Below, in pieces: positions 14,956 through 22,866 of a DNA stretch of 33,729 bases (position 1 is the stretch's first letter; each line of letters opens with the position of its first letter). Location of the stretch: NCBI GenBank assembly GCA_018433015.1, contig JAHDSB010000053.1:1-33729 (forward strand), in the 5' to 3' direction. The notes under the pieces were generated by a model, which saw only the letters and a program-made list of their open reading frames with translations, was not told where the DNA came from and ran no database searches. The position numbers were made by a program, and so were the translations under genes. This DNA is from Clostridia bacterium (GTDB lineage Bacteria > Bacillota > Peptococcia > DRI-13 > SV3-B141).

Positions 14956-15007
14956 GATAAAATGAGAGAAAATTATCAGTGATATCTTAATTTTCTCTCA
15001 TTTTATC
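14956..15007. repeat. Perfect 20-bp inverted repeat upstream of the EF-hand protein
   Basis: Arms at 14956-14975 and 14988-15007 are exactly complementary (left arm begins GATAAAATGAG, right arm ends CTCATTTTATC), with a 12-base loop. It begins 46 bases after the previous terminator and ends 28 bases before the next gene's ribosome binding site. No T run follows, so it is not a classical terminator. It could be an operator, an mRNA 5' stem or a bidirectional stop. Confidence 0.7.
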
Positions 15008-15047
15008 CGATTAATAGTAAAAGAATATTAGTTTGGAGGAGGTTTAC

Positions 15048-16121
15048 ATGAAAATTAATGGTTCTGACTTGATCGTGGAAAGTTTTCATGCCAGGACAGA
15101 AAAAAAGGAAAAACAAGAAAACCTTACTATTATTAGGGAGCAAGGGAATAAAGATATTCTCCAACTGTCAAAAGCGGCGGTACAAGCCCAAATGTTACCT
15201 AACAGCAAGAGTACCTTGCAAGGAGGAGAAAAAGTTGATGTTGCTCCCCTTGAAGGTGAAGATTTTGTAGTACTTGAACCTAGTGAAGAAGACAAAATCA
15301 AAATCAGTTTAATAGAAGCTTTTTTAAAAGGTTTGACGGGAAAAGCTATAAAAATAAACATACCTAAGATAGAGTTAAAACATACAGAAGAAGATGAATT
15401 AAATCAAGCCTTCTCTAGAATAAAAAATCAGCATAATAACCAAAATCGCAAGGGTTGGGGAATCATTTATGATTATCATGAAGCGTATCAGGAAAAAGAA
15501 GTAATGTCTTTTTCAGCGCAAGGTGTAGTGAAAACGGCGGATGGCAAGGAAATAAGGCTTGATCTGCGGTTAAATATGAGTCGAGAATTTATGTATAGCC
15601 ACAATATCAGTATTAGGGCAGGCGATGCCAAATTGGTTGATCCCCTGGTTATTAATTTTCAAGGTAAAGCACCGGAATTAAGCACTACTAAATTTAGTTT
15701 TGACCTGGATGCCGATGGTAAAAAAGAGCAGATTTCCTTCTTAAAAGAAACCAGTGGATTTTTATGCCTTGATAAAAATCAAGATGGTGTAATCAATGAT
15801 GGAAGGGAATTGTTTGGTCCACAAACAGGGGACGGTTTTCAGGAATTGTCCTGCTACGACAAGGACGGCAACCTGTGGATTGATGAAAACGATGAAATCT
15901 ATGATAGTTTACGTATTTGGACCAAAGATGCTAAAGGGCGGGATCACTTGTTAGCTTTAGGTGAAATAGGAATAGGTGCCATATACCTTGGTAGTGTAAG
16001 CTCCCTTTTTTCCCTCAAGGATAGCAGTAATGATTTACTGGGACAAATAAAAGAAACTAGTCTGTTTTTAAAAGAAAATGGTCAGGTCGGCACCGTTCAG
16101 CATGTTGATTTTGCCGTTTAA
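15048..16121 (+). CDS. Uncharacterised protein with EF-hand-like calcium loops
   Basis: This 357-residue protein has no signal peptide or membrane helix. Residues 1-130 are charged and low in hydrophobics; 155-210 look like a beta-rich domain (SFSAQGVVKTADGKEIRLDLRLNMS region). The C-terminal third holds acidic loops of EF-hand or dockerin type: DLDADGK (219-225), DKNQDGVINDGRELFGP (242-258) and DKDGNLWIDEND (271-282), followed by LRIWTKD. This D-x-N/D-x-D-G plus GRELFG arrangement recurs in bacterial calcium-binding and RTX/VCBS-related proteins. ATG 15048 is chosen because GGAGGAGGT at 15036-15044 precedes it; an in-frame TTG at 15033 overlaps that site. It is a single-gene unit and its role is unknown. 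Confidence 0.75.
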   Translation: MKINGSDLIVESFHARTEKKEKQENLTIIREQGNKDILQLSKAAVQAQMLPNSKSTLQGGEKVDVAPLEGEDFVVLEPSEEDKIKISLIEAFLKGLTGKAIKINIPKIELKHTEEDELNQAFSRIKNQHNNQNRKGWGIIYDYHEAYQEKEVMSFSAQGVVKTADGKEIRLDLRLNMSREFMYSHNISIRAGDAKLVDPLVINFQGKAPELSTTKFSFDLDADGKKEQISFLKETSGFLCLDKNQDGVINDGRELFGPQTGDGFQELSCYDKDGNLWIDENDEIYDSLRIWTKDAKGRDHLLALGEIGIGAIYLGSVSSLFSLKDSSNDLLGQIKETSLFLKENGQVGTVQHVDFAV

Positions 16122-16185
16122 AAAAAGGAGTACCTATTTAATATATATAAAATTATAGTTTTTTCTGTATGATCATATGCAATAG

Positions 16186-16224
16186 AAAAGACCAAACCCA
16201 ACAAGTTTGCTGGTTTGGTCTTTT
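16186..16224. terminator. Bidirectional terminator between convergent genes
   Basis: A 13-bp perfect stem (AAAAGACCAAACC 16186-16198 with 16212-16224) carries A and T runs on both sides. It can serve the calcium-loop gene on the plus strand and the chemoreceptor gene on the minus strand, whose stop lies eight bases away. Confidence 0.9.
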
Positions 16225-16232
16225 GCTATTTT

Positions 16233-18215
16233 CTATAATTTAAAATTAGCAACCATGGTATTGAGCTCCTCAGCTAATTCAGCCACTTTTTCAGCCGAGT
16301 CGGTGATATTTTGTACAGAAGCTGCTTGTTCTTCCGTAGAGGCTGCTACTTCCTCGGCACTAGCAGTAGTTTCTTCAACAATGGCTACAATATTGTTTAC
16401 CTTATTTAAGACTGAATCGCTTAAAGATACAAGATTATGGCTTTGTTCAGCTAAATCTCCTAGTTGTTTGCTGGATTTATGGGCCCTTTGTTGGATAGTG
16501 TCAAAAAATTCGATAGTTTGATGCACTGTTTTTTCTGTTGCTAATAAAGAAGTATTACCGTTATTAACATCGTTCATTGTTTTATTAGTCTCTGCTTGAA
16601 TTTCCAAGGCTAAATCATCTATTTCTTTAGCTGCTCGGTTACTTTCTTCTGCCAGTTTTCTAATTTCCTCTGCTACTACAGCAAAGCCTCGGCCTGATTC
16701 GCCGGCTCTGGCAGCTTCAATAGCAGCATTTAAAGCTAAGAGATTAGTTTGCTCTGCCACATCGCCAATGAGATTAACAATCTCTGTAATTCGTGTAGAC
16801 TTATCGCTCAAGGAACCTACACTATTTTTAGCCTTGGTCATCACATCTTTTAATTGCTTAAGGGAGTCACCTGTAGAATTTATTATATCCTTACCTTTTA
16901 GGGCAGCCTGGGCATTTCCTAGGACGGCATTAGCTTCTGCCGTAACATCCTTAGAGGAATTATTTATTTCTTCACCCAATTGGTTAAGGATATTTACCAT
17001 TTCATCAATACTCTTGCTTTGTTCCGTTGCACCGGTAGCCACTTCAGAGATGGCCCGGGCAACTTCGTCTGTAGCCACAGCCGTTTGTTCTGAGACATTT
17101 TTCATTCCTGTGGCGGATTCAGCCAGCAAGCCGGCACTATTTTTAGTTTGTTGTACCATAGATTTCAATTTTTCTTGCATTCTTTGGTAACCTTCCGAGA
17201 GGAGATATATTTCTTTAAAACCTTTAGGAACGATCTCCTGGGTAAAATCTCCTTCTGCAATTAGTTCTGATTGCTTAATCAAGGTTTTTAACAGCCGTGA
17301 TAACAATCTGGCCATGATGGTACCGAGAATAGTTGCCAACGCAATACTAATCAAGAGGATAAAGACAGTACTTTTACTAAAGCTTTGCAAAATCTGCATC
17401 ACTTCATTTTTATCTTGGGTAATAAAGACTGTCCAATCAAGTAATTTCACGGGGGCATAAGCAAATACTTCCGTTTTGTCCTCTACTTCATAATCCTCTC
17501 TCCCCGGTTTGTTTAATTGGGCTAAATCAATCATCTCAAATTTTTCTTGGTTTTTTACTTTATCACTCTCAGGATGAACGATATATGTACCCTTACTATC
17601 GATAGCAAAAGAATAACCGGTAGTTCCTATACCCAAATCTCCAATACTGTTGGAGATTGCTTTTAGGTCGATATTAGCACCCACAGCTCCGATAACTGAG
17701 TTGTTGTGATCAAAAATGGGATAAACATTAAATATCATTGGTTCATTTGTAGCATCGGAAATAAAGGAGTCGGAAATATATTCTTTTTGCGTGGAAAGGA
17801 CTTGTTTAAACCAATCTCTATCGCTAAAATCATAATCACTCCATCCTTCTTGAGGATAAACATTTACAACTTGCCCGGCAACATTCATGATATATATGTA
17901 TTGTAGCTCGAGATAATCTTTCTGAAAAGTTTCCAGGCTTTCCCGCTGTAACTCCAGATTAGAAAAATCTCTAACTGCGGGCTCATGACTAAAGGATTCT
18001 AGCGCCTTTTTTATTCCCGTAATACTCACTTCTACTTCTTTAGCTTTTGATGTTACTGCCGTTATTTTATTTTCCCACAACATATTTTCGAACTCATCCA
18101 TTCTACTAGTAGTAGCAAAATATTGGATAGCTGTAGGAATAAAAGAAAAGAGAACAAATGCGATTATTAGGAAAGAAGCAATACTGATTTTTGTTAATTT
18201 ATTATTTTTAGCCAT
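16233..18215 (-). CDS. Methyl-accepting chemotaxis protein with dCache sensor domain
   Basis: The 660-residue receptor has TM1 at about residues 11-31, an extracellular double-Cache domain (about 38-270, with [24 protein letters not shown] and [13 protein letters not shown]), TM2 at about 282-304, a HAMP linker (305-358) and a cytoplasmic signalling domain. The hairpin tip that binds CheA and CheW is [20 protein letters not shown] and continues [20 protein letters not shown] at 18215 follows AAAGGGGGG; the frame extends upstream without a usable start signal. The ligand is unknown; amino acids or carboxylates are common for this class. No flagellar or che genes are in the window. It is transcribed alone. 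Confidence 0.93.
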   Translation of the reverse strand: MAKNNKLTKISIASFLIIAFVLFSFIPTAIQYFATTSRMDEFENMLWENKITAVTSKAKEVEVSITGIKKALESFSHEPAVRDFSNLELQRESLETFQKDYLELQYIYIMNVAGQVVNVYPQEGWSDYDFSDRDWFKQVLSTQKEYISDSFISDATNEPMIFNVYPIFDHNNSVIGAVGANIDLKAISNSIGDLGIGTTGYSFAIDSKGTYIVHPESDKVKNQEKFEMIDLAQLNKPGREDYEVEDKTEVFAYAPVKLLDWTVFITQDKNEVMQILQSFSKSTVFILLISIALATILGTIMARLLSRLLKTLIKQSELIAEGDFTQEIVPKGFKEIYLLSEGYQRMQEKLKSMVQQTKNSAGLLAESATGMKNVSEQTAVATDEVARAISEVATGATEQSKSIDEMVNILNQLGEEINNSSKDVTAEANAVLGNAQAALKGKDIINSTGDSLKQLKDVMTKAKNSVGSLSDKSTRITEIVNLIGDVAEQTNLLALNAAIEAARAGESGRGFAVVAEEIRKLAEESNRAAKEIDDLALEIQAETNKTMNDVNNGNTSLLATEKTVHQTIEFFDTIQQRAHKSSKQLGDLAEQSHNLVSLSDSVLNKVNNIVAIVEETTASAEEVAASTEEQAASVQNITDSAEKVAELAEELNTMVANFKL

Positions 18216-18266
18216 TCTAGATCCCCCCTTTGATATATGTATAAAAATAATATATACATTACAGGT

Positions 18267-18296
18267 ATTATAACAAATAATTTTAAAAAATATCAA
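18267..18296 (-). promoter_or_regulatory. Candidate promoter of the chemoreceptor gene
   Basis: On the minus strand TTGATA (18296-18291), an 18-base spacer and a perfect TATAAT (18272-18267) give a sigma-A type promoter 52 bases upstream of the start codon. The sigma-28 type motif usual for chemotaxis genes was not seen. Confidence 0.55.
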
Positions 18297-18425
18297 TAAA
18301 TAATATAAAATGCCTAAATTATTATTTAATTTAGTATAATTAGGGAGATCTTTATTTTATTGTTATCATGTCAACGATAGGATCTGGGAAAACTATTTCT
18401 AAGAGAATCTTATAGAGGTGACTAG

Positions 18426-19052
18426 GTGCGAAGAAATAGGACTCTTGTATATCAACGTAAATATAATAAATATCCTGATTCTTATGATAGATTTATGGAA
18501 CCTTTAGAAAAAGGGGTCATGAAAAAATGGAGGAAGCTCTTATGCTATAAAGCAAAAGGGAAAGTATTAGAAGTAGGTGTAGGCACAGGTGCTAACTTTC
18601 CTTATTATCCACCGGGTGTTGAAATTATTGGCGTGGACGTTAGTACACAAATGTTGTCAGTTGCGGAAAGAAAATTAACTATGTCCAAGGTACCCGTTGA
18701 GCTAATAACTGCAAATGTTCAAAACCTGCCTTTCCCTAATAAAACTTTTGATACAGTTATAACTGCTTTTGTTTTTTGTTCTGTACCTGATGTTTTCTTG
18801 GGGCTACAGGAACTAGAAAGGGTGACAAAGAATGGAGGAAAGCTTTATTTTTTAGAGCACGTCAGAAGTGAGAACTATTTGTTAGGATTACTGATGGATG
18901 GTCTTAACCCCCTCTTAAATAAATATATGGGAGAGAACATTAACCGCAAAACTGAAGAAAATATTAAGTTAACCGGAATGAAGGTAGAGGGTGTTATAAA
19001 TTTATTTGGTGATATCGTAAAACTAATTAAAGTTTCCCCTCATAAGAAATGA
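18426..19052 (+). CDS. Class I SAM-dependent methyltransferase (UbiE-like)
   Basis: The 208-residue protein has the N-terminal helix YDRFMEPLEKGVMKKWR common to small UbiE-like methyltransferases, motif I in VLEVGVGTGANFPYYP, the strand-2 acidic residue in IIGVDVSTQML, and the later LPFPNKTFDTVITAFVFC and GGKLYFLEHVRS segments. GTG 18426 is preferred because GAGGTGA at 18415-18421 lies just upstream and the next ATG would cut into the conserved helix. A -10-like TATAAT lies at 18335-18340. The substrate is unknown; it may be a lipid, quinone or small molecule. Its stop codon falls inside the terminator hairpin that follows, so it is separate from the copper genes. Confidence 0.82.
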   Translation: MRRNRTLVYQRKYNKYPDSYDRFMEPLEKGVMKKWRKLLCYKAKGKVLEVGVGTGANFPYYPPGVEIIGVDVSTQMLSVAERKLTMSKVPVELITANVQNLPFPNKTFDTVITAFVFCSVPDVFLGLQELERVTKNGGKLYFLEHVRSENYLLGLLMDGLNPLLNKYMGENINRKTEENIKLTGMKVEGVINLFGDIVKLIKVSPHKK

Positions 19053-19058
19053 GGGGAA
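19034..19058 (+). terminator. Terminator overlapping the methyltransferase stop codon
   Basis: TTCCCCTCAT (19034-19043) pairs perfectly with ATGAGGGGAA (19049-19058) over a five-base loop, followed by TTTATT. The TGA stop (19050-19052) lies within the 3' arm. Confidence 0.85.
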
Positions 19059-19100
19059 TTTATTCACAGCTTCTTCATAATTTAGACAAAAATTTTATTT

Positions 19101-19126
19101 ATACTGACATTGTAGATGTATAGTAT
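19101..19126 (+). promoter_or_regulatory. Imperfect palindrome ahead of the copper genes (candidate operator)
   Basis: ATACT-g-ACAT (19101-19110) faces ATGT-at-AGTAT (19116-19126) about a TTGTA centre, with only the one- or two-base insert breaking symmetry. It overlaps the best -10-like sequences (TATAGT 19119-19124; TATAAA 19124-19129). It is neither a clear CopY (TACAnnTGTA) nor a CsoR box, so the regulator could be the response regulator encoded downstream. Confidence 0.35.
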
Positions 19127-19157
19127 AAAAAAAGTTGTTAAAGGAGATGAGTAACAT

Positions 19158-19400
19158 ATGGGCTATGGAATGATGAAATACGGAATGATGGGTTATGGTA
19201 TGATGCCTTTTATGCTGCTATGGTGGGGTATTATAATTAGTGGATTTATTTTTGCCGTTTACGGTTTGATAAGAGTAGCTCGTGGTAAAAAACCGGACCG
19301 TGCTGTTCAGGATGTTCTGGAGCAATTAAGATTACGTTTAGCAGCAGGAGAGATAGCCCCGGAAGAGTATCAGAAAATAAAACAAGTGTTAGAGAGTTAG
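19158..19400 (+). CDS. Met-rich SHOCT-domain membrane protein
   Basis: The 80-residue protein starts with a Met/Gly/Tyr-rich stretch (MGYGMMKYGMMGYGMM), has one membrane helix (FMLLWWGIIISGFIFAVYGLI) and ends in a SHOCT domain (LEQLRLRLAAGEIAPEEYQKIKQVL), a short helical pair found at the end of many bacterial membrane proteins. Repeated GxMM motifs could bind Cu(I) through Met sulphurs, and the gene lies 51 bases upstream of copA, so a part in copper handling at the membrane is a reasonable inference. AAAGGAGATGAG precedes ATG 19158. It could otherwise be a general small membrane adaptor. Confidence 0.75.
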   Translation: MGYGMMKYGMMGYGMMPFMLLWWGIIISGFIFAVYGLIRVARGKKPDRAVQDVLEQLRLRLAAGEIAPEEYQKIKQVLES

Positions 19401-19451
19401 AAAATATAGAGAAGTCAAAGTAGATATTGATTTTTAAAGAGGGGAAAGCCT

Positions 19452-21863
19452 ATGGAGAAATCTAGTTTTAAAGTACAAGGCATGACTTGTGCTGCGTGTG
19501 CAGCAAGAATAGAACGAGTATTAACTAAAATGGAGGGTATATCTGAGGCTAATGTTAATTTGGCCCTGGAAAAAGCTACAGTAGAATATGATTCTGCAAT
19601 AATCAGTGTTGCTGATATTGAAAGTAAAGTATCAGGCCTGGGATATAATATCGTGCCGGAAAAGATGGACTTAAAAATAAGTGGTATGACCTGTGCGGCT
19701 TGTGCAACAAGAATAGAGAAAAAGTTGAACTCTTTACCGGGTGTGACGAAAGCAGTAGTAAATTTGGCTACGGAGAAGGCATCCATTAATTATTTGTCTT
19801 CAGATTTAAGTTCAAGAGATGTTAAAAGTGCTATAGAAAAGATAGGCTACCATGGTGAGCTAATAGATGAAAATCTAGATATTGATAAAGAAAGGGCAGC
19901 TAGAGAATTAGAAATTAAACGACAGAAAATACGTTTTATAATATCTGCAATTCTATCTTTTCCCTTATCTCTGATGATGTTTGCAGAACTTTTTCAGTGG
20001 ACCTTTATTCCTCAAATAATCTTTAATAAATATTTTCAGTTAGTCTTAGCTACACCTATCCAGTTTGTGGTAGGAGCTCAGTTTTATACCGATGCTTATT
20101 ATGCCCTGAAGAATAAGAGCGCCAACATGTCTGTGTTAGTTGCTTTAGGAACGTCTGCTGCTTACTTTTTCAGTTTGGCAGTAGTATTTTGGGGTGAGCA
20201 AATAGGCGTGGAGCATGTATATTTTGAGACTTCAGGGATAATTATAACCTTGATAATTTTGGGCAAACTCTTGGAAGCAAATGCTAAGGGAAAAACCTCA
20301 GAGGCTATCAAGAAACTGATGGGATTACAGGCCAAAACAGCTCGAGTAGTGAGAGAAGGCAGAGAGCTAGATATACCTGTGGAAGAAGTGATAGTAGGAG
20401 ACCTTATTCTCGTCCGACCCGGGGAAAAAATCCCTGTAGATGGAGTGATTAAAGAAGGTTATTCTGCGGTAGATGAGTCCATGTTAACAGGAGAAAGCAT
20501 ACCTGTGGATAAAAAAGCAGGTGATCAGGTAATTGGCGCTACGATTAATAAACATGGAAGCTTTAAATTTGAAACTACTAGAGTAGGAAAGGATACGGCC
20601 TTAGCTCAAATTATTAAAGTTGTAGAAGATGCTCAGGGCTCCAAAGCTCCTATACAACGCATGGCAGACATTATATCCGCATATTTTGTTCCTATAGTAA
20701 TAGCTGTAGCTATAATTACTGGGGGAGTATGGTATTTCCTAGCTGATCCCGGTAATATCACTAGGGCCTTGCTGAACTTCACCGCCGTTATGGTTATTGC
20801 TTGTCCTTGTGCTTTAGGATTGGCTACTCCTACGTCTATTATTGTAGGAACAGGAAAAGGGGCAGAAAACGGCATTCTAATCAAAGGCGGAGAGCATTTG
20901 GAAAATGCCCATAAGCTTGATACAGTAGTGTTGGATAAGACGGGTACTATTACTAAGGGTAGTCCTGAGGTTACGGATATAATCAGCCTTGATGCTTATG
21001 GGGAAAAGGACCTTCTCTACTTAGCGGCTGCTGCGGAGAAAGGTTCGGAGCACCCCTTAGGGGAAGCCATTGTAAAGAAAGCACAAGAGATTCATGATAA
21101 AATTACAGATCCCGTAGATTTTAGAGCCATACCCGGACACGGTATCCAAGCTGTTGTGGATAAAAAAGTTGTGTTAGTTGGTACTAGAAAACTAATGCAA
21201 GAAAACAATGTTGTTGTTGATCAATATGAAGATAAAATGAAAGAGTTAGAAAATCAGGGAAAAACATCTATGCTTATTGCTGTCGATAAAAAAATGGTAG
21301 GAATCGTAGCGGTAGCTGATACAGTAAAAGAAAATTCCCCAAGAGCTATCAAGGAATTAATAGCTATGGGGATAGAAGTAGTAATGATTACAGGTGATAA
21401 TAAGCGGACAGCTCAGGCTATTGCTAAACAGGTAGGCATAGAGCAGGTCTTAGCGGAAGTTTTGCCTGAGGATAAGGCTGAAGAAATTGAAAAGCTAAAA
21501 AAACAAGGCAAAAAAGTGGCTATGGTTGGAGACGGGATTAATGATGCTCCTGCTTTAGCTACGGCAGATGTGGGCATAGCTATTGGTACCGGTACAGATG
21601 TAGCTATGGAGGCTGCAGATATAACTTTAATGAGGGGGGATTTACGAGGCATAGCAGCAAGCATTCAATTAAGTAGGGCTACTATGAGGAATATAAAACA
21701 AAATCTTTTTTGGGCTCTTTTTTATAATTCCTTAGGTATACCTATAGCCGCCCTGGGTTTTTTGAATCCTGTTGTAGCAGGCGGTGCTATGGCTTTTAGT
21801 TCTGTTTCAGTAGTCACTAACGCTTTACGCTTAAAGAGGTGGAGTTATCACCCAGAAGCGTAA
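19452..21863 (+). CDS. copA: Copper-exporting P1B-type ATPase
   Basis: The 803-residue pump has two N-terminal metal-binding domains, each with GMTCAAC (Cys13/Cys16 and Cys81/Cys84), then the transmembrane region with the CPC metal site (residues 451-453 in [15 protein letters not shown]), the actuator TGES (346-349), the phosphorylated Asp495 in DKTGTITKG, the nucleotide-binding SEHPLG and the hinge [10 protein letters not shown]. The C-terminal helices contain YNSLGIP and [15 protein letters not shown], features of the Cu(I) subgroup. It moves Cu(I) out of the cytosol using ATP. GAGGGGAAAG precedes ATG 19452. It is followed 28 bases later by copZ. The motif set is complete. Confidence 0.97.
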   Translation: MEKSSFKVQGMTCAACAARIERVLTKMEGISEANVNLALEKATVEYDSAIISVADIESKVSGLGYNIVPEKMDLKISGMTCAACATRIEKKLNSLPGVTKAVVNLATEKASINYLSSDLSSRDVKSAIEKIGYHGELIDENLDIDKERAARELEIKRQKIRFIISAILSFPLSLMMFAELFQWTFIPQIIFNKYFQLVLATPIQFVVGAQFYTDAYYALKNKSANMSVLVALGTSAAYFFSLAVVFWGEQIGVEHVYFETSGIIITLIILGKLLEANAKGKTSEAIKKLMGLQAKTARVVREGRELDIPVEEVIVGDLILVRPGEKIPVDGVIKEGYSAVDESMLTGESIPVDKKAGDQVIGATINKHGSFKFETTRVGKDTALAQIIKVVEDAQGSKAPIQRMADIISAYFVPIVIAVAIITGGVWYFLADPGNITRALLNFTAVMVIACPCALGLATPTSIIVGTGKGAENGILIKGGEHLENAHKLDTVVLDKTGTITKGSPEVTDIISLDAYGEKDLLYLAAAAEKGSEHPLGEAIVKKAQEIHDKITDPVDFRAIPGHGIQAVVDKKVVLVGTRKLMQENNVVVDQYEDKMKELENQGKTSMLIAVDKKMVGIVAVADTVKENSPRAIKELIAMGIEVVMITGDNKRTAQAIAKQVGIEQVLAEVLPEDKAEEIEKLKKQGKKVAMVGDGINDAPALATADVGIAIGTGTDVAMEAADITLMRGDLRGIAASIQLSRATMRNIKQNLFWALFYNSLGIPIAALGFLNPVVAGGAMAFSSVSVVTNALRLKRWSYHPEA

Positions 21864-21891
21864 TTTATTAAAGCGGGGAGGAAAACAAAAA

Positions 21892-22095
21892 ATGGAAAAG
21901 AAAACCCTATTAGTAAATGGTATGTCCTGCAATCACTGTAAAATGGCAATTGAAAACGCTCTACAAGATATAGGAGTTAAAAGCGAAGTCGATCTAGCTA
22001 ACAAGTCGGTAAAAATAGAGTTTGATCAGGATAAAGTAAGTATAAAAAAGATAATCGAAGAAATTGAAGGTCAGGGTTACGAAGTAACTGAATGA
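21892..22095 (+). CDS. copZ: Copper chaperone (heavy-metal-associated domain)
   Basis: This 67-residue protein is one HMA domain with the metal-binding motif GMSCNHC (residues 10-16) and the expected beta-alpha-beta-beta-alpha-beta length. It would carry Cu(I) in the cytosol and deliver it to the CopA pump encoded just upstream. GCGGGGAGG precedes ATG 21892. The TGA stop (22093-22095) lies inside the 5' arm of a 16-bp hairpin, which probably limits read-through into the two-component genes that follow. Confidence 0.95.
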   Translation: MEKKTLLVNGMSCNHCKMAIENALQDIGVKSEVDLANKSVKIEFDQDKVSIKKIIEEIEGQGYEVTE

Positions 22096-22127
22096 GGCAT
22101 GTGATTTATATACATGCCTCATTCAGT
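22087..22127 (+). terminator. Strong hairpin at the end of copZ
   Basis: A 16-bp perfect stem (ACTGAATGAGGCATGT 22087-22102 with 22112-22127) surrounds the copZ stop codon. The following bases (TCATAATG) are not a real T run, so it may be a partial terminator or a transcript-end stabiliser that separates copAZ output from the downstream regulators. Confidence 0.6.
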
Positions 22128-22182
22128 TCATAATGTGAATCAGGAAGGTGTTCTCCAGTAAAATCAGGGAAGGAAGAGTAGA

Positions 22183-22866
22183 GTGACGAAGAAAATTAAT
22201 ATATTAGTTGTGGACGATGAACCCGGAATTAGGGAATTAGTATCCTTATATTTAGCTAAAGAAAACTTCAGGGTTATTACTGCAGAGAATGGCCAGGATG
22301 CATTAAATAAATTAGAAGATAATGAGGAAATTGATTTATACATTATCGATGTAATGATGCCTCAGATGGATGGATTTTCCTTATGTAAAGAAATACGCCA
22401 ATTTTCTGATAAACCCGTCATTTTCCTTACTGCCCGTGGTGAAGAATATGAACGACTAATGGGTTTTGAATTAGGTGGAGATGACTATGTAGTAAAGCCG
22501 TTTAGTCCGCGAGAGTTGGTGGCTAGAGTAAAATCCATATTAAAACGAAGTAACAATTTAACAGGGGAGTCTTTCATAAAAGCAGGGGATATAAATATAG
22601 AAATACCGGGGAGAGAGGTTAGATTAGCTGGGGAGAAAGTTTATTTAGCCCCTAAAGAATATGATTTATTAGTGTATTTGGTTAGAAACAAAGGAATAGT
22701 ACTAACGCGGGAACAAATCATGGAAAATGTATGGGAATATGAGTATGATGGAGATTTTCGTACCGTAGATACACACATCAAAAAGCTAAGGGAAAAATTA
22801 GGAAAAGAAAGGGCAGAATATATCAAAACAGTCTGGGGACTTGGTTATAAATTTGAGGTGGAATAA
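22183..22866 (+). CDS. OmpR/PhoB family response regulator
   Basis: This 227-residue regulator has a receiver domain (Asp11/Asp12, phosphorylated Asp56 in YIIDVMMPQMDG, Thr83 and Lys105 in VVKPFSPREL) and a winged-helix DNA-binding domain from about residue 130 (LAPKEYDLLVYLVRN, FRTVDTHIKKLREKLG, TVWGLGYKFE). GTG 22183 is the start, after AAGGAAGAG. The kinase gene begins at the base after its stop codon, so they form a pair. Location after copAZ suggests control of copper or envelope-stress genes, perhaps through the palindrome at 19101, which is inference. Confidence 0.93.
   Translation: MTKKINILVVDDEPGIRELVSLYLAKENFRVITAENGQDALNKLEDNEEIDLYIIDVMMPQMDGFSLCKEIRQFSDKPVIFLTARGEEYERLMGFELGGDDYVVKPFSPRELVARVKSILKRSNNLTGESFIKAGDINIEIPGREVRLAGEKVYLAPKEYDLLVYLVRNKGIVLTREQIMENVWEYEYDGDFRTVDTHIKKLREKLGKERAEYIKTVWGLGYKFEVE

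Noticed and set aside
16233-18296. Longer chemoreceptor starting 27 codons upstream of 18215
   Set aside because: The extra residues are encoded by AT-rich promoter sequence with a -35/-10 pair inside and have no ribosome binding site; ATG 18215 has one.
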